Origin: Paenibacillus sp. BIC5C1
Lineage (GTDB): Bacteria > Bacillota > Bacilli > Paenibacillales > Paenibacillaceae
Assembly: GCF_032399705.1 (NCBI RefSeq)
Contig: NZ_CP135922.1
Location: 4,216,001-4,280,000, forward strand
Length of the DNA: 64,000 nucleotides
Direction of reading: 5' to 3'
Below are positions 8,797 to 17,458 of the stretch, piece by piece. The notes beneath the pieces are model-generated. The model worked only from the letters and a program-made list of their open reading frames with translations. It ran no database searches and was not told the DNA's origin. Numbering within the stretch: the first letter of the stretch is position 1; each line of letters starts with the position of its first letter. Both the position numbers and the translations under genes were made by a program.

Positions 8797-8811
8797 TGAT
8801 AACAATTCTCA
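8797..8811 (-). promoter_or_regulatory. Fur box upstream of the AraC-family regulator
   Basis: TGATAACAATTCTCA is a 7-1-7 inverted repeat matching the Fur consensus at most positions. It lies 43 bases before the chosen start codon and implies iron repression of the regulator itself. Confidence 0.78.
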
Positions 8812-8944
8812 TTGTCAATCACAATTCTCTCATGCACCAAATATCATGTCTTCGAATATGGATATCTACTAAGCCACAAATTTTTTAAACCTAGTAATAG
8901 AGCCCATTCATCAGGTTTTTCACAAAATTGATACCAATATGCAT

Positions 8945-8972
8945 TTGACAAAGCTATATATTGATATAAAAT
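8945..8972 (+). promoter_or_regulatory. SigA-type promoter of nrdIEF
   Basis: TTGACA (8945-8950) and TAAAAT (8967-8972) are separated by 16 bases. The first NrdR-like box overlaps the spacer. Confidence 0.75.
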
Positions 8973-8997
8973 TAAGAAAGCAATCTATATATAGTGT
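8951..8997 (+). promoter_or_regulatory. Pair of NrdR boxes
   Basis: Two copies of the ACACTATATATAGTGT-type box: 8951-8966 (about 11 of 16 positions) and 8982-8997 (14 of 16). Their starts are exactly 31 bases apart, three helical turns, a spacing known for NrdR operators. They cover the -10 and start region of the nrd promoter. Confidence 0.8.
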
Positions 8998-9038
8998 TTG
9001 TTTTTGATCACCTTTCATTTGTCAAGGAGGAAATGATA

Positions 9039-9398
9039 GTGCTAATTGTGTATGATTCGATAACCGGGAATGTTAAGAGGTTTATTTCCAAGCTTCAACT
9101 GCCGGCTGTTCAGATTCAGAATCAAATGACGATTGATGAACCGTACGTACTTGTGACATATACAACAGGTTTTGGACAGATACCTGATAAGGTGTCTTCT
9201 TTTTTGCAAAAAAACTCTACATACCTGATTGGCGTGGCCGCCAGCGGTAACCGTAACTGGGGTGAGCGTTTTGCCAAAAGTGCGGATTTGATATCTGCAT
9301 CGTATAACGTCCCGGTTATTAGTAAATTTGAATTATCTGGCTCCAAGAGAGATGTGGAGTATTTTGAACAGGAGGTGAGCCGCATTGCGTCATATTGA
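9039..9398 (+). CDS. nrdI: NrdI, flavodoxin-like activator of class Ib ribonucleotide reductase
   Basis: About 119 residues with the small flavodoxin-like fold of NrdI: the FMN phosphate loop YDSITGNVKRF at the start, YTTGFGQIPD in the middle and GVAASGNRNWGERFA towards the end. NrdI supplies the oxidant that builds the Mn(III)2-tyrosyl radical of NrdF. AAGGAGG stands eight bases before the GTG at 9039 but only two before the ATG at 9033, so GTG is preferred. It is first in nrdI-nrdE-nrdF and its stop overlaps the nrdE start by 14 bases. Confidence 0.92.
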   Translation: MLIVYDSITGNVKRFISKLQLPAVQIQNQMTIDEPYVLVTYTTGFGQIPDKVSSFLQKNSTYLIGVAASGNRNWGERFAKSADLISASYNVPVISKFELSGSKRDVEYFEQEVSRIASY

Positions 9399-11469
9399 AT
9401 TAAATAACATGCTGCTAAAGCGCGACTCTGATGGCTTCTTCCAGTTACATAAGGATAAAGAGGCTGTAGAGGAGTTTATGAAAGAAATCAAAGATAAAAG
9501 TATGGCTTTTGCCAACATTGATGATCAGGTCCAATTCATGATTGATCATGATTATTACGAGGATTTCTATGCTTCCTATACAGCTGACCAAGTTAGAACC
9601 GTATTTGAAATTACGCGTGGCTATCAATATCACTTTCCTTCCTATATGGCAGCGTCCAAGTTCTATACTGATTATGCATTGAGAACATATGACCGCAAAA
9701 CATACCTTGAGCAATATGCGGATCGAGTAGCAGCCGTAGCACTTCATCTGGGTCAAGGACACTTCGATACGGCTTGTTTGCTGTCTCGTTCTATGATGGA
9801 ACAGCGTCTTCAACCCGCAACCCCTACTTTTCTAAATGCGGGAAAAAGCCGGCGCGGTGAACTGGTTTCCTGCTTCCTGCTTGAAATGGATGATTCACTG
9901 AACTCCATAAACTATGTACTAAACACTTGTATGCAGTTATCCAAAATCGGTGGTGGCGTTGCTGTCAACCTGTCAAAGTTGCGTGCTCGTGGCGAAGCCA
10001 TTAAAGGTGTTGAAGGTGCTGCTAAAGGCATCACTCCGGTTCTCAAGCTGATGGAAGACGGCTTCTCCTACGCCGATCAGATGGGTCAACGTAAAGGTTC
10101 CGGCGCTGCATACTATAATATTTTCGGTTGGGACGTTATGGAACTGCTGGATAGCAAAAAAATTAATGCGGATGAGAAAATCCGGCTGAAAACTCTCTCT
10201 ATCGGACTTATTGTTCCTAATCGTTTCTATAAGCTGGCTCAAGATAATGAGCCTCTGTACCTCTTCGCACCTTATAGTGTCTATAAGGCATATGGAACAC
10301 ATTTGGATGATATGGATCTGGACGTAATGTATGATACCTTGCTGGCTGACGACCGGGTGAAGAAGAAAAAATCGCTCAGCGCTCGGGATATGTTGACCAA
10401 AATAGCCATGACACAACTTGAATCCGGCTATCCCTATATCATTAATAAAACCAATGCCAATCAAGCGCATGCGTTGAAAAACGTAGGACAAGTCAAAATG
10501 TCCAACCTCTGCACAGAGATTTTCCAGCTCCAGGAGACTTCTGAAATTACAGACTATGGTCAACCGGATATTATCCGCAAAGATATCAGCTGCAACCTGG
10601 CCTCCCTCAATATTGTTAATGTCATGGAGAGTGGCAAAATCAAGGAATCCGTTCATGAGGGCATGATCGCACTGACCTCCGTCAGCGACATGACGCATGT
10701 TGCCAATGCTCCCGGTGTTGCAAAAGCCAATTCCGAAATGCATTCCGTTGGATTGGGTGCCATGAATCTGCACGGTTACTTAGCCAAAAACAGGATTGCT
10801 TATGAAAGCTCTGAAGCCAAGGATTTTGTACGTACCTTCTTTATGACCATGAATTATCATTCTCTGGAGAAAAGTATGGAGTTTGCAGAGCAGACGGGTC
10901 AACGGTTCTATGGATTTGAACAATCGGATTATGCGACTGGGGTATATTTTGATCGTTATGTGACTACGGATTACCGTCCTAACACGTCCAAAGTACAGGA
11001 ATTGTTTAAAGGCATTGCTGTTCCGTCTCCCGAGGATTGGAAGCAGCTTAAGGCTAAAGTGATGAAAAAGGGTCTCTATCATGCCTATCGGATGGCTATT
11101 GCTCCAACGGCCAGCATCTCTTATATCCAAAACGCAACATCCAGTGTAATGCCCATCGTGGAACAGATTGAGACACGGACCTATGCCAATTCAACCACGT
11201 ATTATCCAATGCCCTATTTGCAAAAAGATAACGTCTTCTATTACAAATCGGCGTATCAAATGGATCAATTCAAAGTAATTGACTTGATTGCGGAGATTCA
11301 GCCGCATGTGGATCAGGGGATTTCAACCATTCTTCATGTAAACAGTGATGTATCCACGCGAGAATTGGCTCGCTGCTACCTGTATGCTGCTCATAAAGGG
11401 TTGAAATCTCTGTATTATACAAGAACCAACAAACTGACGATGGAAGAATGCATTGCTTGTTCAATATAA
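9385..11469 (+). CDS. nrdE: Class Ib ribonucleotide reductase, catalytic subunit NrdE
   Basis: 694 residues, normal for NrdE. It reduces ribonucleoside diphosphates to the deoxy form. Visible features are the first active-site Cys (GELVSCFLLEMDDS), the loop SKIGGGVAVNLS, the NLCTEI active-site segment with radical Cys and Glu, and the C-terminal Cys pair ECIACSI used for re-reduction by NrdH or thioredoxin. The start is a TTG at 9385 inside the end of nrdI, with GGAGGTGA six bases upstream. There is no N-terminal ATP cone, as expected for class Ib. nrdH is not adjacent. Confidence 0.95.
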   Translation: MRHIELNNMLLKRDSDGFFQLHKDKEAVEEFMKEIKDKSMAFANIDDQVQFMIDHDYYEDFYASYTADQVRTVFEITRGYQYHFPSYMAASKFYTDYALRTYDRKTYLEQYADRVAAVALHLGQGHFDTACLLSRSMMEQRLQPATPTFLNAGKSRRGELVSCFLLEMDDSLNSINYVLNTCMQLSKIGGGVAVNLSKLRARGEAIKGVEGAAKGITPVLKLMEDGFSYADQMGQRKGSGAAYYNIFGWDVMELLDSKKINADEKIRLKTLSIGLIVPNRFYKLAQDNEPLYLFAPYSVYKAYGTHLDDMDLDVMYDTLLADDRVKKKKSLSARDMLTKIAMTQLESGYPYIINKTNANQAHALKNVGQVKMSNLCTEIFQLQETSEITDYGQPDIIRKDISCNLASLNIVNVMESGKIKESVHEGMIALTSVSDMTHVANAPGVAKANSEMHSVGLGAMNLHGYLAKNRIAYESSEAKDFVRTFFMTMNYHSLEKSMEFAEQTGQRFYGFEQSDYATGVYFDRYVTTDYRPNTSKVQELFKGIAVPSPEDWKQLKAKVMKKGLYHAYRMAIAPTASISYIQNATSSVMPIVEQIETRTYANSTTYYPMPYLQKDNVFYYKSAYQMDQFKVIDLIAEIQPHVDQGISTILHVNSDVSTRELARCYLYAAHKGLKSLYYTRTNKLTMEECIACSI

Positions 11470-11512
11470 ACAAAATTCCCTTTTGGGTATGACGATTGGA
11501 GTTTGATATACC

Positions 11513-12475
11513 ATGCCGGCAATTCAAGCTGTGAACTGGAATCGGGCGGATGATGATTTCACACTGATGTTCTGGAATCAGAATATTATGCAATTTTGGA
11601 CCGATGACGAGATTCCTTTATCCGATGATAAAATGACCTGGGGCATGCTCAGTGACATAGAAAAAGACGCTTATATGAAAGTTTTGGGAGGCCTGACCCT
11701 TCTGGATACGATCCAGGGCGGTGTAGGTATGCCGCAGATTATGGAGCATGTCGATGGACTGCAACGCAAGGCCGTACTTAGTTTTATGGCAATGATGGAA
11801 CAAATTCATGCGAAATCATACAGCAGTATTTTTACCACATTGGCATCAACCGAAGAAATCGACAGTGTATTTAAATGGGTGGAAGAAAACCCATATCTGC
11901 AAACCAAAGCGACGGTTATACGTCAGTATTACATGAACATTGAAACTTCAAAAGATCTGTATATGGCAATGGCTGCTTCCGTTCTTTTGGAAAGTTATTT
12001 GTTTTACAGCGGATTTTTCTATCCGCTCTATTTAGCCGGACAAGGCAAACTCACATGCAGTGGTGAGATCATAGATCTGATTCTGCGGGATGAAAGTATT
12101 CATGGTGTATATGTGGGCGTGTTGGCCCAGGAAATATACGCAAGCTTTGATGAAACCCAGCGGAACGATGTGTACCAAAGTCTAGTTGATCTAGTACAGC
12201 TTCTTCATCAAAATGAGTTGCAATATACGGAGGAATTATATACACCTATTCATTTGACCGAAGAAGTGGAAACCTTCCTTCGTTATAACGCTAATAAAGC
12301 GATGATGAACCTCGGGTTTGAGCCATTATTTGATGACGAGGAAGTTAATCCGATTGTGTTAAATGGCATCAGTACACATACCAAGCAGCATGACTTTTTC
12401 TCTAAAAAAGGCAATGGGTATATTCGGACTCTGAATGTAGAACCTCTGACGGATGATGATTTCAAGTTTAAATAA
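11513..12475 (+). CDS. nrdF: Class Ib ribonucleotide reductase, radical subunit NrdF
   Basis: 320 residues with the ferritin-like fold of NrdF. Metal ligands can be placed in LTLLDTIQ (Asp), MMEQIHAKSYS (Glu and His) and RDESIHGVYVG (Glu and His); the radical Tyr is the one in HAKSYSS. It carries the dimanganese or di-iron tyrosyl radical that starts catalysis in NrdE. The gene follows nrdE after 43 bases and closes the operon, ended by the hairpin at 12520-12564. The ribosome site (GGAG) is rather far from the ATG, so translation may be modest or coupled. Confidence 0.95.
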   Translation: MPAIQAVNWNRADDDFTLMFWNQNIMQFWTDDEIPLSDDKMTWGMLSDIEKDAYMKVLGGLTLLDTIQGGVGMPQIMEHVDGLQRKAVLSFMAMMEQIHAKSYSSIFTTLASTEEIDSVFKWVEENPYLQTKATVIRQYYMNIETSKDLYMAMAASVLLESYLFYSGFFYPLYLAGQGKLTCSGEIIDLILRDESIHGVYVGVLAQEIYASFDETQRNDVYQSLVDLVQLLHQNELQYTEELYTPIHLTEEVETFLRYNANKAMMNLGFEPLFDDEEVNPIVLNGISTHTKQHDFFSKKGNGYIRTLNVEPLTDDDFKFK

Positions 12476-12519
12476 GTCATAAAGAATCATAATAAGGCTA
12501 ACGTGTAGCCTATGAATAT

Positions 12520-12564
12520 AAATAAAGAAGGCTGTTCCTCCCAAAGGAATAGCCTTCTTTATTT
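12520..12564. terminator. Bidirectional terminator between nrdF and the biosynthetic operon
   Basis: A 14-bp A/T-flanked stem (12520-12533 with 12551-12564) continues into a second 5-bp stem (TTCCT with AGGAA). AAATAAA on one side and TTTATTT on the other serve both convergent operons. It reaches the stop codon of the minus-strand gene. Confidence 0.85.
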
Positions 12565-13606
12565 ACTTTTCGAGCAATGAAATCAGTCTTTGCAGCAGAA
12601 CGGGCTCTTCCTTGCGGAATTGCTCGAACCGGAGTTTTACCTTCGCAAACACGGCTTTGTCTTCACGAATTTCATGACGGATGTATTGATCCCTTAGCTT
12701 CATTGCCCTGGTGGTTATATCCTGATAACCATTCACCAGTTCTTCGTCGTAGGGAATCACTCCCTCATCTATCAAGTAGGCAATCCGTTCACTCATCATT
12801 TTTTTGTGCTCCCAGAGCACATGAAGATGCCTCACATCATTACGGTCACCAAGACGAGGATCGTTGCTCTCTACCGCATCATAGTACATTTGCAAATAGT
12901 CGTAGACGTCAATTCCGAAAGCCTGTTCGTCATCAGGAATGTAATTAATGCGATTCAGATGAGTCTCTCCGTTCAGATAATCATGCAGTTGGTCGAGTGC
13001 TACAATTTTATCAAAAGGATAAGGAGAATGCGGCTCATATTTGTAAAAATAAGTGTGATGATCCGCGGTAAGCCCTTCTCTCAGCAGATGTCTCATGGAT
13101 TGGACAGCATCCAGGAACTCCGTGAACGGAATCTGTACATTGCGGTACACTCCCGTGTGGTCGAACATGGAAGCATCAAAAACACGTCTCTCCCAATGGA
13201 AACCGTATAGAAAAAGATGATGAGGAAACGGTTCCTGCTGATAGGCCGCCGCTGGCGGTAGCTTGGCTTCGTCCAAAAACACGACACAATAATAGCCGCT
13301 GCGAATCTGATCCGCGAAAAATTGGGGCCAGGCGTCCAGCGCCAAATGCTCCAATATCGTATAATTCACAGAGCATGTGAGCAGAAATGGATTGTTGAAA
13401 TTCAGTTCGTTGGGTTTGCCCCGAAAAAAATCGATATAAAACTGTCTGCCATCCTCCAGAAAGGTTTTCTTGCAGGACAACTGAATGAAATTACTGTAAT
13501 ACCAAGGAATCGTTTCCTCATGTGCACTGGTAATCGAAAGCGTGTAAGCCCAGCGCAGAAATCCTTTAAGCGGCGGATTTAACACCGGCAGCTGTACGGC
13601 ATTCAT
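12563..13606 (-). CDS. Unknown protein, weakly like BtrH/C39-fold acyltransferases; last gene of biosynthetic operon
   Basis: 347 residues, soluble, with no signal peptide. I do not firmly recognise the family. Residues 100-166 read like the second half of a papain/C39-like or BtrH N-terminal domain: hydrophobic strand YYCVVFLDEAKLP, then His-His plus strand HHLFLYGF, then FDASMFDHTGVY and a segment reminiscent of the 'leeL..A' helix. Cys45 or Cys78 could be the nucleophile, but this is not secure. BtrH transfers the finished acyl side chain from a carrier protein in butirosin synthesis; the same role here is speculation based on the carrier protein and ATP-grasp genes in the operon. The C-terminal third is helical and charged. 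GGGGGAG precedes ATG. Confidence 0.6.
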   Translation of the reverse strand: MNAVQLPVLNPPLKGFLRWAYTLSITSAHEETIPWYYSNFIQLSCKKTFLEDGRQFYIDFFRGKPNELNFNNPFLLTCSVNYTILEHLALDAWPQFFADQIRSGYYCVVFLDEAKLPPAAAYQQEPFPHHLFLYGFHWERRVFDASMFDHTGVYRNVQIPFTEFLDAVQSMRHLLREGLTADHHTYFYKYEPHSPYPFDKIVALDQLHDYLNGETHLNRINYIPDDEQAFGIDVYDYLQMYYDAVESNDPRLGDRNDVRHLHVLWEHKKMMSERIAYLIDEGVIPYDEELVNGYQDITTRAMKLRDQYIRHEIREDKAVFAKVKLRFEQFRKEEPVLLQRLISLLEK

Positions 13607-13618
13607 TCTTTCTCCCCC

Positions 13619-14422
13619 TTAACTGCTTGCACTACTATATCCCTTCACAGCCTGTTTCCAGAGCAATCGTATAATTGTGAAGAGTATGAGCGAAGCGACC
13701 AGCGCCAGTCCTGTATAGAGCCAGCTGAGCTGTCCTAGCAGGAACATCGGTCCGAAATTGGTAATCAGGAACAGTGGAATGACAAAGGTACCGATCCGCC
13801 GGACCCAAGTTGGGTATATTGCCATTGGAAAATTGTTGGCGTCCCAGGCGGAATGGGCAATCTCCGATGCAGAGCCGGTCTGAACGAATCGAAATGACAG
13901 CAATGCAGGGATAATCATTAGACAGTATGTGATGATAACAGAGACGAATAACAGCAACACAAATCCAGCAAGCTGGAGAAACGTCAGAGGTATGTCCATA
14001 GCATGCCAGCCAATGCCAATCATGACGAAACCAACTAAAATATCAGGGATTGGCAGCGCCAGATCGACATAACGCAAGGAAGCCATAAATTGAAGTGAAA
14101 CCGGCTTCGTTAGCATTAGATCAAGTGACCCGTCCTTAATATATTCCGGAATTTTCGTAAAATTGGTGAAAAATAGCCCGACATACATTCCTGTCACCAC
14201 GGTGTGCATGCCTATAAATAGAAGCAACCCTTCTGGCGGTATGCCGTCGACGTGAAGATCGGTGCGGAACACAACGAGTACATATAACAGTTTGGCGAGC
14301 AGGTAGACGGATTCCACCAGCAGGCTCATCATGAAATTGCCCCGAAACTCCATCTGGGCAATGAGACAATTTTTGATGAACATACCATACAAATGTGCGT
14401 ATTTTCTCATGGTTCTAAACAT
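13619..14422 (-). CDS. ABC-2 family exporter permease (COG3694/COG4587 type), second
   Basis: 267 residues with about six membrane segments. The motif around KIPEYIKDGSLDLMLTKP (near residue 95) is typical of the ABC2_membrane_6 family, in which two unequal permeases pair with one ATPase. It stands 12 bases from both the other permease gene and the downstream gene. It should form a heterodimeric export channel for the product of this operon. The family has few characterised members; export of an antibiotic-like molecule is inference from context. Confidence 0.85.
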   Translation of the reverse strand: MFRTMRKYAHLYGMFIKNCLIAQMEFRGNFMMSLLVESVYLLAKLLYVLVVFRTDLHVDGIPPEGLLLFIGMHTVVTGMYVGLFFTNFTKIPEYIKDGSLDLMLTKPVSLQFMASLRYVDLALPIPDILVGFVMIGIGWHAMDIPLTFLQLAGFVLLLFVSVIITYCLMIIPALLSFRFVQTGSASEIAHSAWDANNFPMAIYPTWVRRIGTFVIPLFLITNFGPMFLLGQLSWLYTGLALVASLILFTIIRLLWKQAVKGYSSASS

Positions 14423-14434
14423 ATGGGATCTCCG

Positions 14435-15244
14435 CTACCCCCCAACCGCTGAATATTTCTTCATGGATATGCGCCACGTGAGACGAGATAGCCATAAAAA
14501 CAGAAGTATCCACCCGCACTGGATGAGCAATCCTTGATACATCGCCGCCACTTCCGTTTTGCCGCTAAGTACATTGACTGGAAAATAAATGGTATACGGA
14601 AACGGCGTGTACTGAAGTGCCTCCACTATCGAATCCCCAAAAATCTCCAACGGGAACATACCTCCGCTCAGAATATTCACAAGCAGACTCGTAATGACGA
14701 AAAAATAAGAGATTTCGTTCAGATAAAAAGCACTTGCACAGATGCAGTAGGAAATCAGGAAATTGAGCAAAAGCGCCCCGGACAGCGTGACGACGAATAA
14801 GATCATCCGTATGACCTGGAAGTCAAGCACACCACTGGCAGATGAGATCCAGATAATCCCGACGAGCAGCACAGCTGTAACGCCGTAATAGATCGCCTTC
14901 TGTCCGAAAAAGGATACTAGCCGATATCCGAAGTAACTAACCGGTTTGATCAAATACTTGTTGAGGCCGCCGTTCTTGATATCATCGACGATCTGGTGCT
15001 CGAACTGGGTGGCGATCAGTTTGGATACCAGGCCAGCCAAGATTGTATACAATATGATCTGATTATATGAATACGAGAATAGCGCCGTTTCGCCGGAATG
15101 TTGGTACACCGCTGTCCATATAAAATATTGAACAAGAATCGGAAACGCAGCTCCGAGAAGACCGAGAAAGAAGTGAAATCGGTATTCCATCGATTGCTGT
15201 ACACCCATCGAAAAAACAGCCGTATACAATTTGCGTCCATTCAT
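14435..15244 (-). CDS. ABC-2 family exporter permease, first
   Basis: 269 residues with about six membrane segments and the family signature QIVDDIKNGGLNKYLIKP (near residue 85), the counterpart of the KDGSLDLMLTKP motif in its partner. The ATG overlaps the ATPase stop (ATGA), so the two are translated together. The gene set ATPase-permease-permease matches the COG4586/COG4587/COG3694 transporter type. The substrate is unknown. Confidence 0.85.
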   Translation of the reverse strand: MNGRKLYTAVFSMGVQQSMEYRFHFFLGLLGAAFPILVQYFIWTAVYQHSGETALFSYSYNQIILYTILAGLVSKLIATQFEHQIVDDIKNGGLNKYLIKPVSYFGYRLVSFFGQKAIYYGVTAVLLVGIIWISSASGVLDFQVIRMILFVVTLSGALLLNFLISYCICASAFYLNEISYFFVITSLLVNILSGGMFPLEIFGDSIVEALQYTPFPYTIYFPVNVLSGKTEVAAMYQGLLIQCGWILLFLWLSRLTWRISMKKYSAVGG

Positions 15245-16224
15245 CCGACCGATTCCTTTTGGTAGAGCATGGAGATACTCTCTTCGATCGGTACGTCCTC
15301 AATCGTCCAGTCAACGATTGGAAACGAATCAAGCACAGCACGCGACACTTCTTTTAGACGGTGTTTGGGCAGCTCCAGAACAACACTGTATTCGTCTGCG
15401 CTGATCATTTTCCCAAATTTGGCCAGACGCTGCTCGGCAACCGGCTCCGAGAACTGCAACTTTACAATTTTATGCTCGCCAAACAGATCATTTATCTTAT
15501 GAAGATCTCCGTCATACAGAAGACTTCCTTCGTTAATGATGATTGTCCGCTTGCACAGGTCCTCCACGTCCTTCATGTAGTGGCTCGTCAGCAGAACCGT
15601 GGCACCAAACTGCTCATTATAATATTTCAGAAATTCCCGCACCCTCTTCTGCGAAGGGAAATCCAGGCCGATCGTTGGCTCGTCAAGATACAGCAGCTTT
15701 GGTCGGTGGATTAGAGCTGCGATTAGCTCCATTTTCATACGTTCGCCCAAGGACAGCCTGCGAACCTGTACATCCAGCAAGTCTTGCACATCAAGCATCT
15801 CTGATAGTTCGGCAAGACTTCGACGATAGAGATCATCCTCGACGTCATATATACATTTGTTCAAATAAATCGAATCGCTGGCAGGAAGGTCCCACCAAAG
15901 TTGATTTTTCTGACCCATTACAATGGAGAACAGCCGTTTGAACTCGTTCTTTCGCTCCCAAGGTACATAACCAAGGACGTCGGCTTCTCCACTTGTGGGA
16001 TATAGAATACCCGACAACATTTTGAGCGTCGTGGTTTTACCTGCTCCGTTCGGACCCAGAAATCCAACGCACTCCCCGGGGCCGATATCAAAGGAAACGG
16101 ATTTAACCGCTTCCTTCACAAGTGATTTGCGAGCAAACAAGTTTTTCAGTGAATGTTTGAGTCCTGCTTCTTTCCGGTAATATACAAACGATTTGTGCAG
16201 TTCTCGTACACGGATAAAGTCCAT
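15241..16224 (-). CDS. ABC transporter ATP-binding protein (COG4586 type)
   Basis: 327 residues. Walker A (LGPNGAGKTTTLKML, about residue 55), signature (LSLGERMKME), Walker B and D-loop (LLYLDEPTIGLD) and a switch His (LTSHYMKDVEDL) are intact. The extra N-terminal stretch before the ATPase core and the roughly 90-residue C-terminal extension fit the COG4586 subgroup that pairs with two ABC-2 permeases. AGGAGG precedes ATG by about seven bases. It follows the radical SAM gene within one transcription unit. Confidence 0.9.
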   Translation of the reverse strand: MDFIRVRELHKSFVYYRKEAGLKHSLKNLFARKSLVKEAVKSVSFDIGPGECVGFLGPNGAGKTTTLKMLSGILYPTSGEADVLGYVPWERKNEFKRLFSIVMGQKNQLWWDLPASDSIYLNKCIYDVEDDLYRRSLAELSEMLDVQDLLDVQVRRLSLGERMKMELIAALIHRPKLLYLDEPTIGLDFPSQKRVREFLKYYNEQFGATVLLTSHYMKDVEDLCKRTIIINEGSLLYDGDLHKINDLFGEHKIVKLQFSEPVAEQRLAKFGKMISADEYSVVLELPKHRLKEVSRAVLDSFPIVDWTIEDVPIEESISMLYQKESVG

Positions 16225-16282
16225 CCCCGCTCCTCCTGAATGATTGCATGTTTTCCCTTATTGGCGCTTAAAGTTAAAGCGA

Positions 16283-17458
16283 TTAAACTCCGTTGTTATA
16301 CAGAAGCACGCATTTCGAGCAAATCGGTGTCAAACCGCAGGCCAGAATCTCGCGTTGTTTTCGCAGATCCTCACCATGGAAAATATCGGCCACACTTTCT
16401 TCATATAAATTACCGACACTGAATTCCGGAAAAAATTTGCATGGATTGACCTTACCGTCTGGCATCACGTCCATCCGGTTCGAGATCGAGAAACACTTGG
16501 TCCGATTCATGGCCGGCTTTTCACTACCTCGAATAAAACCTTCTACTTCTTCGGGCTCCAACGCAGGCTGATAGCGGATACGTACATTCCACACTCGTGA
16601 ATTAACTCGTTTAAATTCCTCAATTAATGTATCGTAACGATCTGGTGAAATGTGAAAAGTGAACGAGTGCCAGCTGTTCTTGTGGTCGCTTGCAAAGCGG
16701 GAGGCAAGGTGCGGAAAGTGCGCATCAAAGTAGGTATCCATTTTTTCCGCCGTATCGGAAGGGATGTACCATGGGAAGCAGAAGTACACGGAATCAACGC
16801 CCAACTCTTCAAAGAATTCCATCAAGCTATACAGCTGATCAACCATCTGGTCATTTACGGTCAGAGCAACGGACACTTTACCTTTGTACAAGCCCTGCTT
16901 TTGAAGATCTAGCAGCAGCTGTATGGCATGAATTACTTTTTTGAATGTGCCTTTGCCCCGAATCGCGTCATTCTCCTTCTCGAATCCTTCCAGGCTAACC
17001 AGCATGACTAAATTCTTAGACATTTTCAAAATGGAATCCAGCTTTTGTTCAATGAGAATCGCGTTTGTACAAATGGTCGTATGCCGGTCTTCCTTGGCCA
17101 GCAGTTCTGCCAGTTCATCGAACTTGGAGTAAAATAGCGGTTCTCCGCCCCACAGGAACACACGTGATTTGCGTTCTCTCGTTTCGGCGAGCAGTTTCTC
17201 CACGACGGGAATCTCGATTTCGTCTCTCTTCACTTCACTGGCAAAGCCGTGATGAAAACCATCTGGATTCCATTCAAAACAATGCTTGCAGCGCAGGTTA
17301 CAGCCGTTATTAAGCTTGATTCCGATCTCATAAGGCACGGGCGCGGCATACGTCGGGTCCTCCCGGCGTTTCCTTCCCGTTTCTGCGAGCGGAACGAGGG
17401 TTCTTTTCATATTTTGGAATGTCAGCTTATCAAACGTAACTGCTGTTTTCGGCTGCAT
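16283..17458 (-). CDS. Radical SAM protein with SPASM/Twitch-like C-terminus
   Basis: 391 residues. The radical SAM cluster motif C-x3-C-x2-C is at Cys53, Cys57 and Cys60 (NNGCNLRCKHCFEW), followed by the glycine-rich SAM segment (VFLWGGEPLF). The C-terminal 70 residues carry five Cys (322, 340, 374, 380, 383) in a pattern close to SPASM/Twitch domains, which hold auxiliary Fe-S clusters; the full seven-Cys set is absent. Such enzymes act on peptides or, like BtrN, oxidise small molecules. The start at 17458 has GGAGG seven bases upstream and overlaps the glycosyltransferase end by 29 bases. Substrate unknown; no precursor peptide was seen. Confidence 0.88.
   Translation of the reverse strand: MQPKTAVTFDKLTFQNMKRTLVPLAETGRKRREDPTYAAPVPYEIGIKLNNGCNLRCKHCFEWNPDGFHHGFASEVKRDEIEIPVVEKLLAETRERKSRVFLWGGEPLFYSKFDELAELLAKEDRHTTICTNAILIEQKLDSILKMSKNLVMLVSLEGFEKENDAIRGKGTFKKVIHAIQLLLDLQKQGLYKGKVSVALTVNDQMVDQLYSLMEFFEELGVDSVYFCFPWYIPSDTAEKMDTYFDAHFPHLASRFASDHKNSWHSFTFHISPDRYDTLIEEFKRVNSRVWNVRIRYQPALEPEEVEGFIRGSEKPAMNRTKCFSISNRMDVMPDGKVNPCKFFPEFSVGNLYEESVADIFHGEDLRKQREILACGLTPICSKCVLLYNNGV

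Noticed and set aside
8755..8805. Upstream ATG extension of the AraC-family regulator
   Set aside because: The ATG lies inside the Fur box, so the extra 17 codons are most likely promoter sequence.
9973..10773. Minus-strand frame of 266 codons opposite nrdE
   Set aside because: It overlaps conserved NrdE active-site segments and shows no known domain.
15543..15941. Plus-strand frame opposite the exporter ATPase
   Set aside because: Shadow of a gene with intact Walker motifs.
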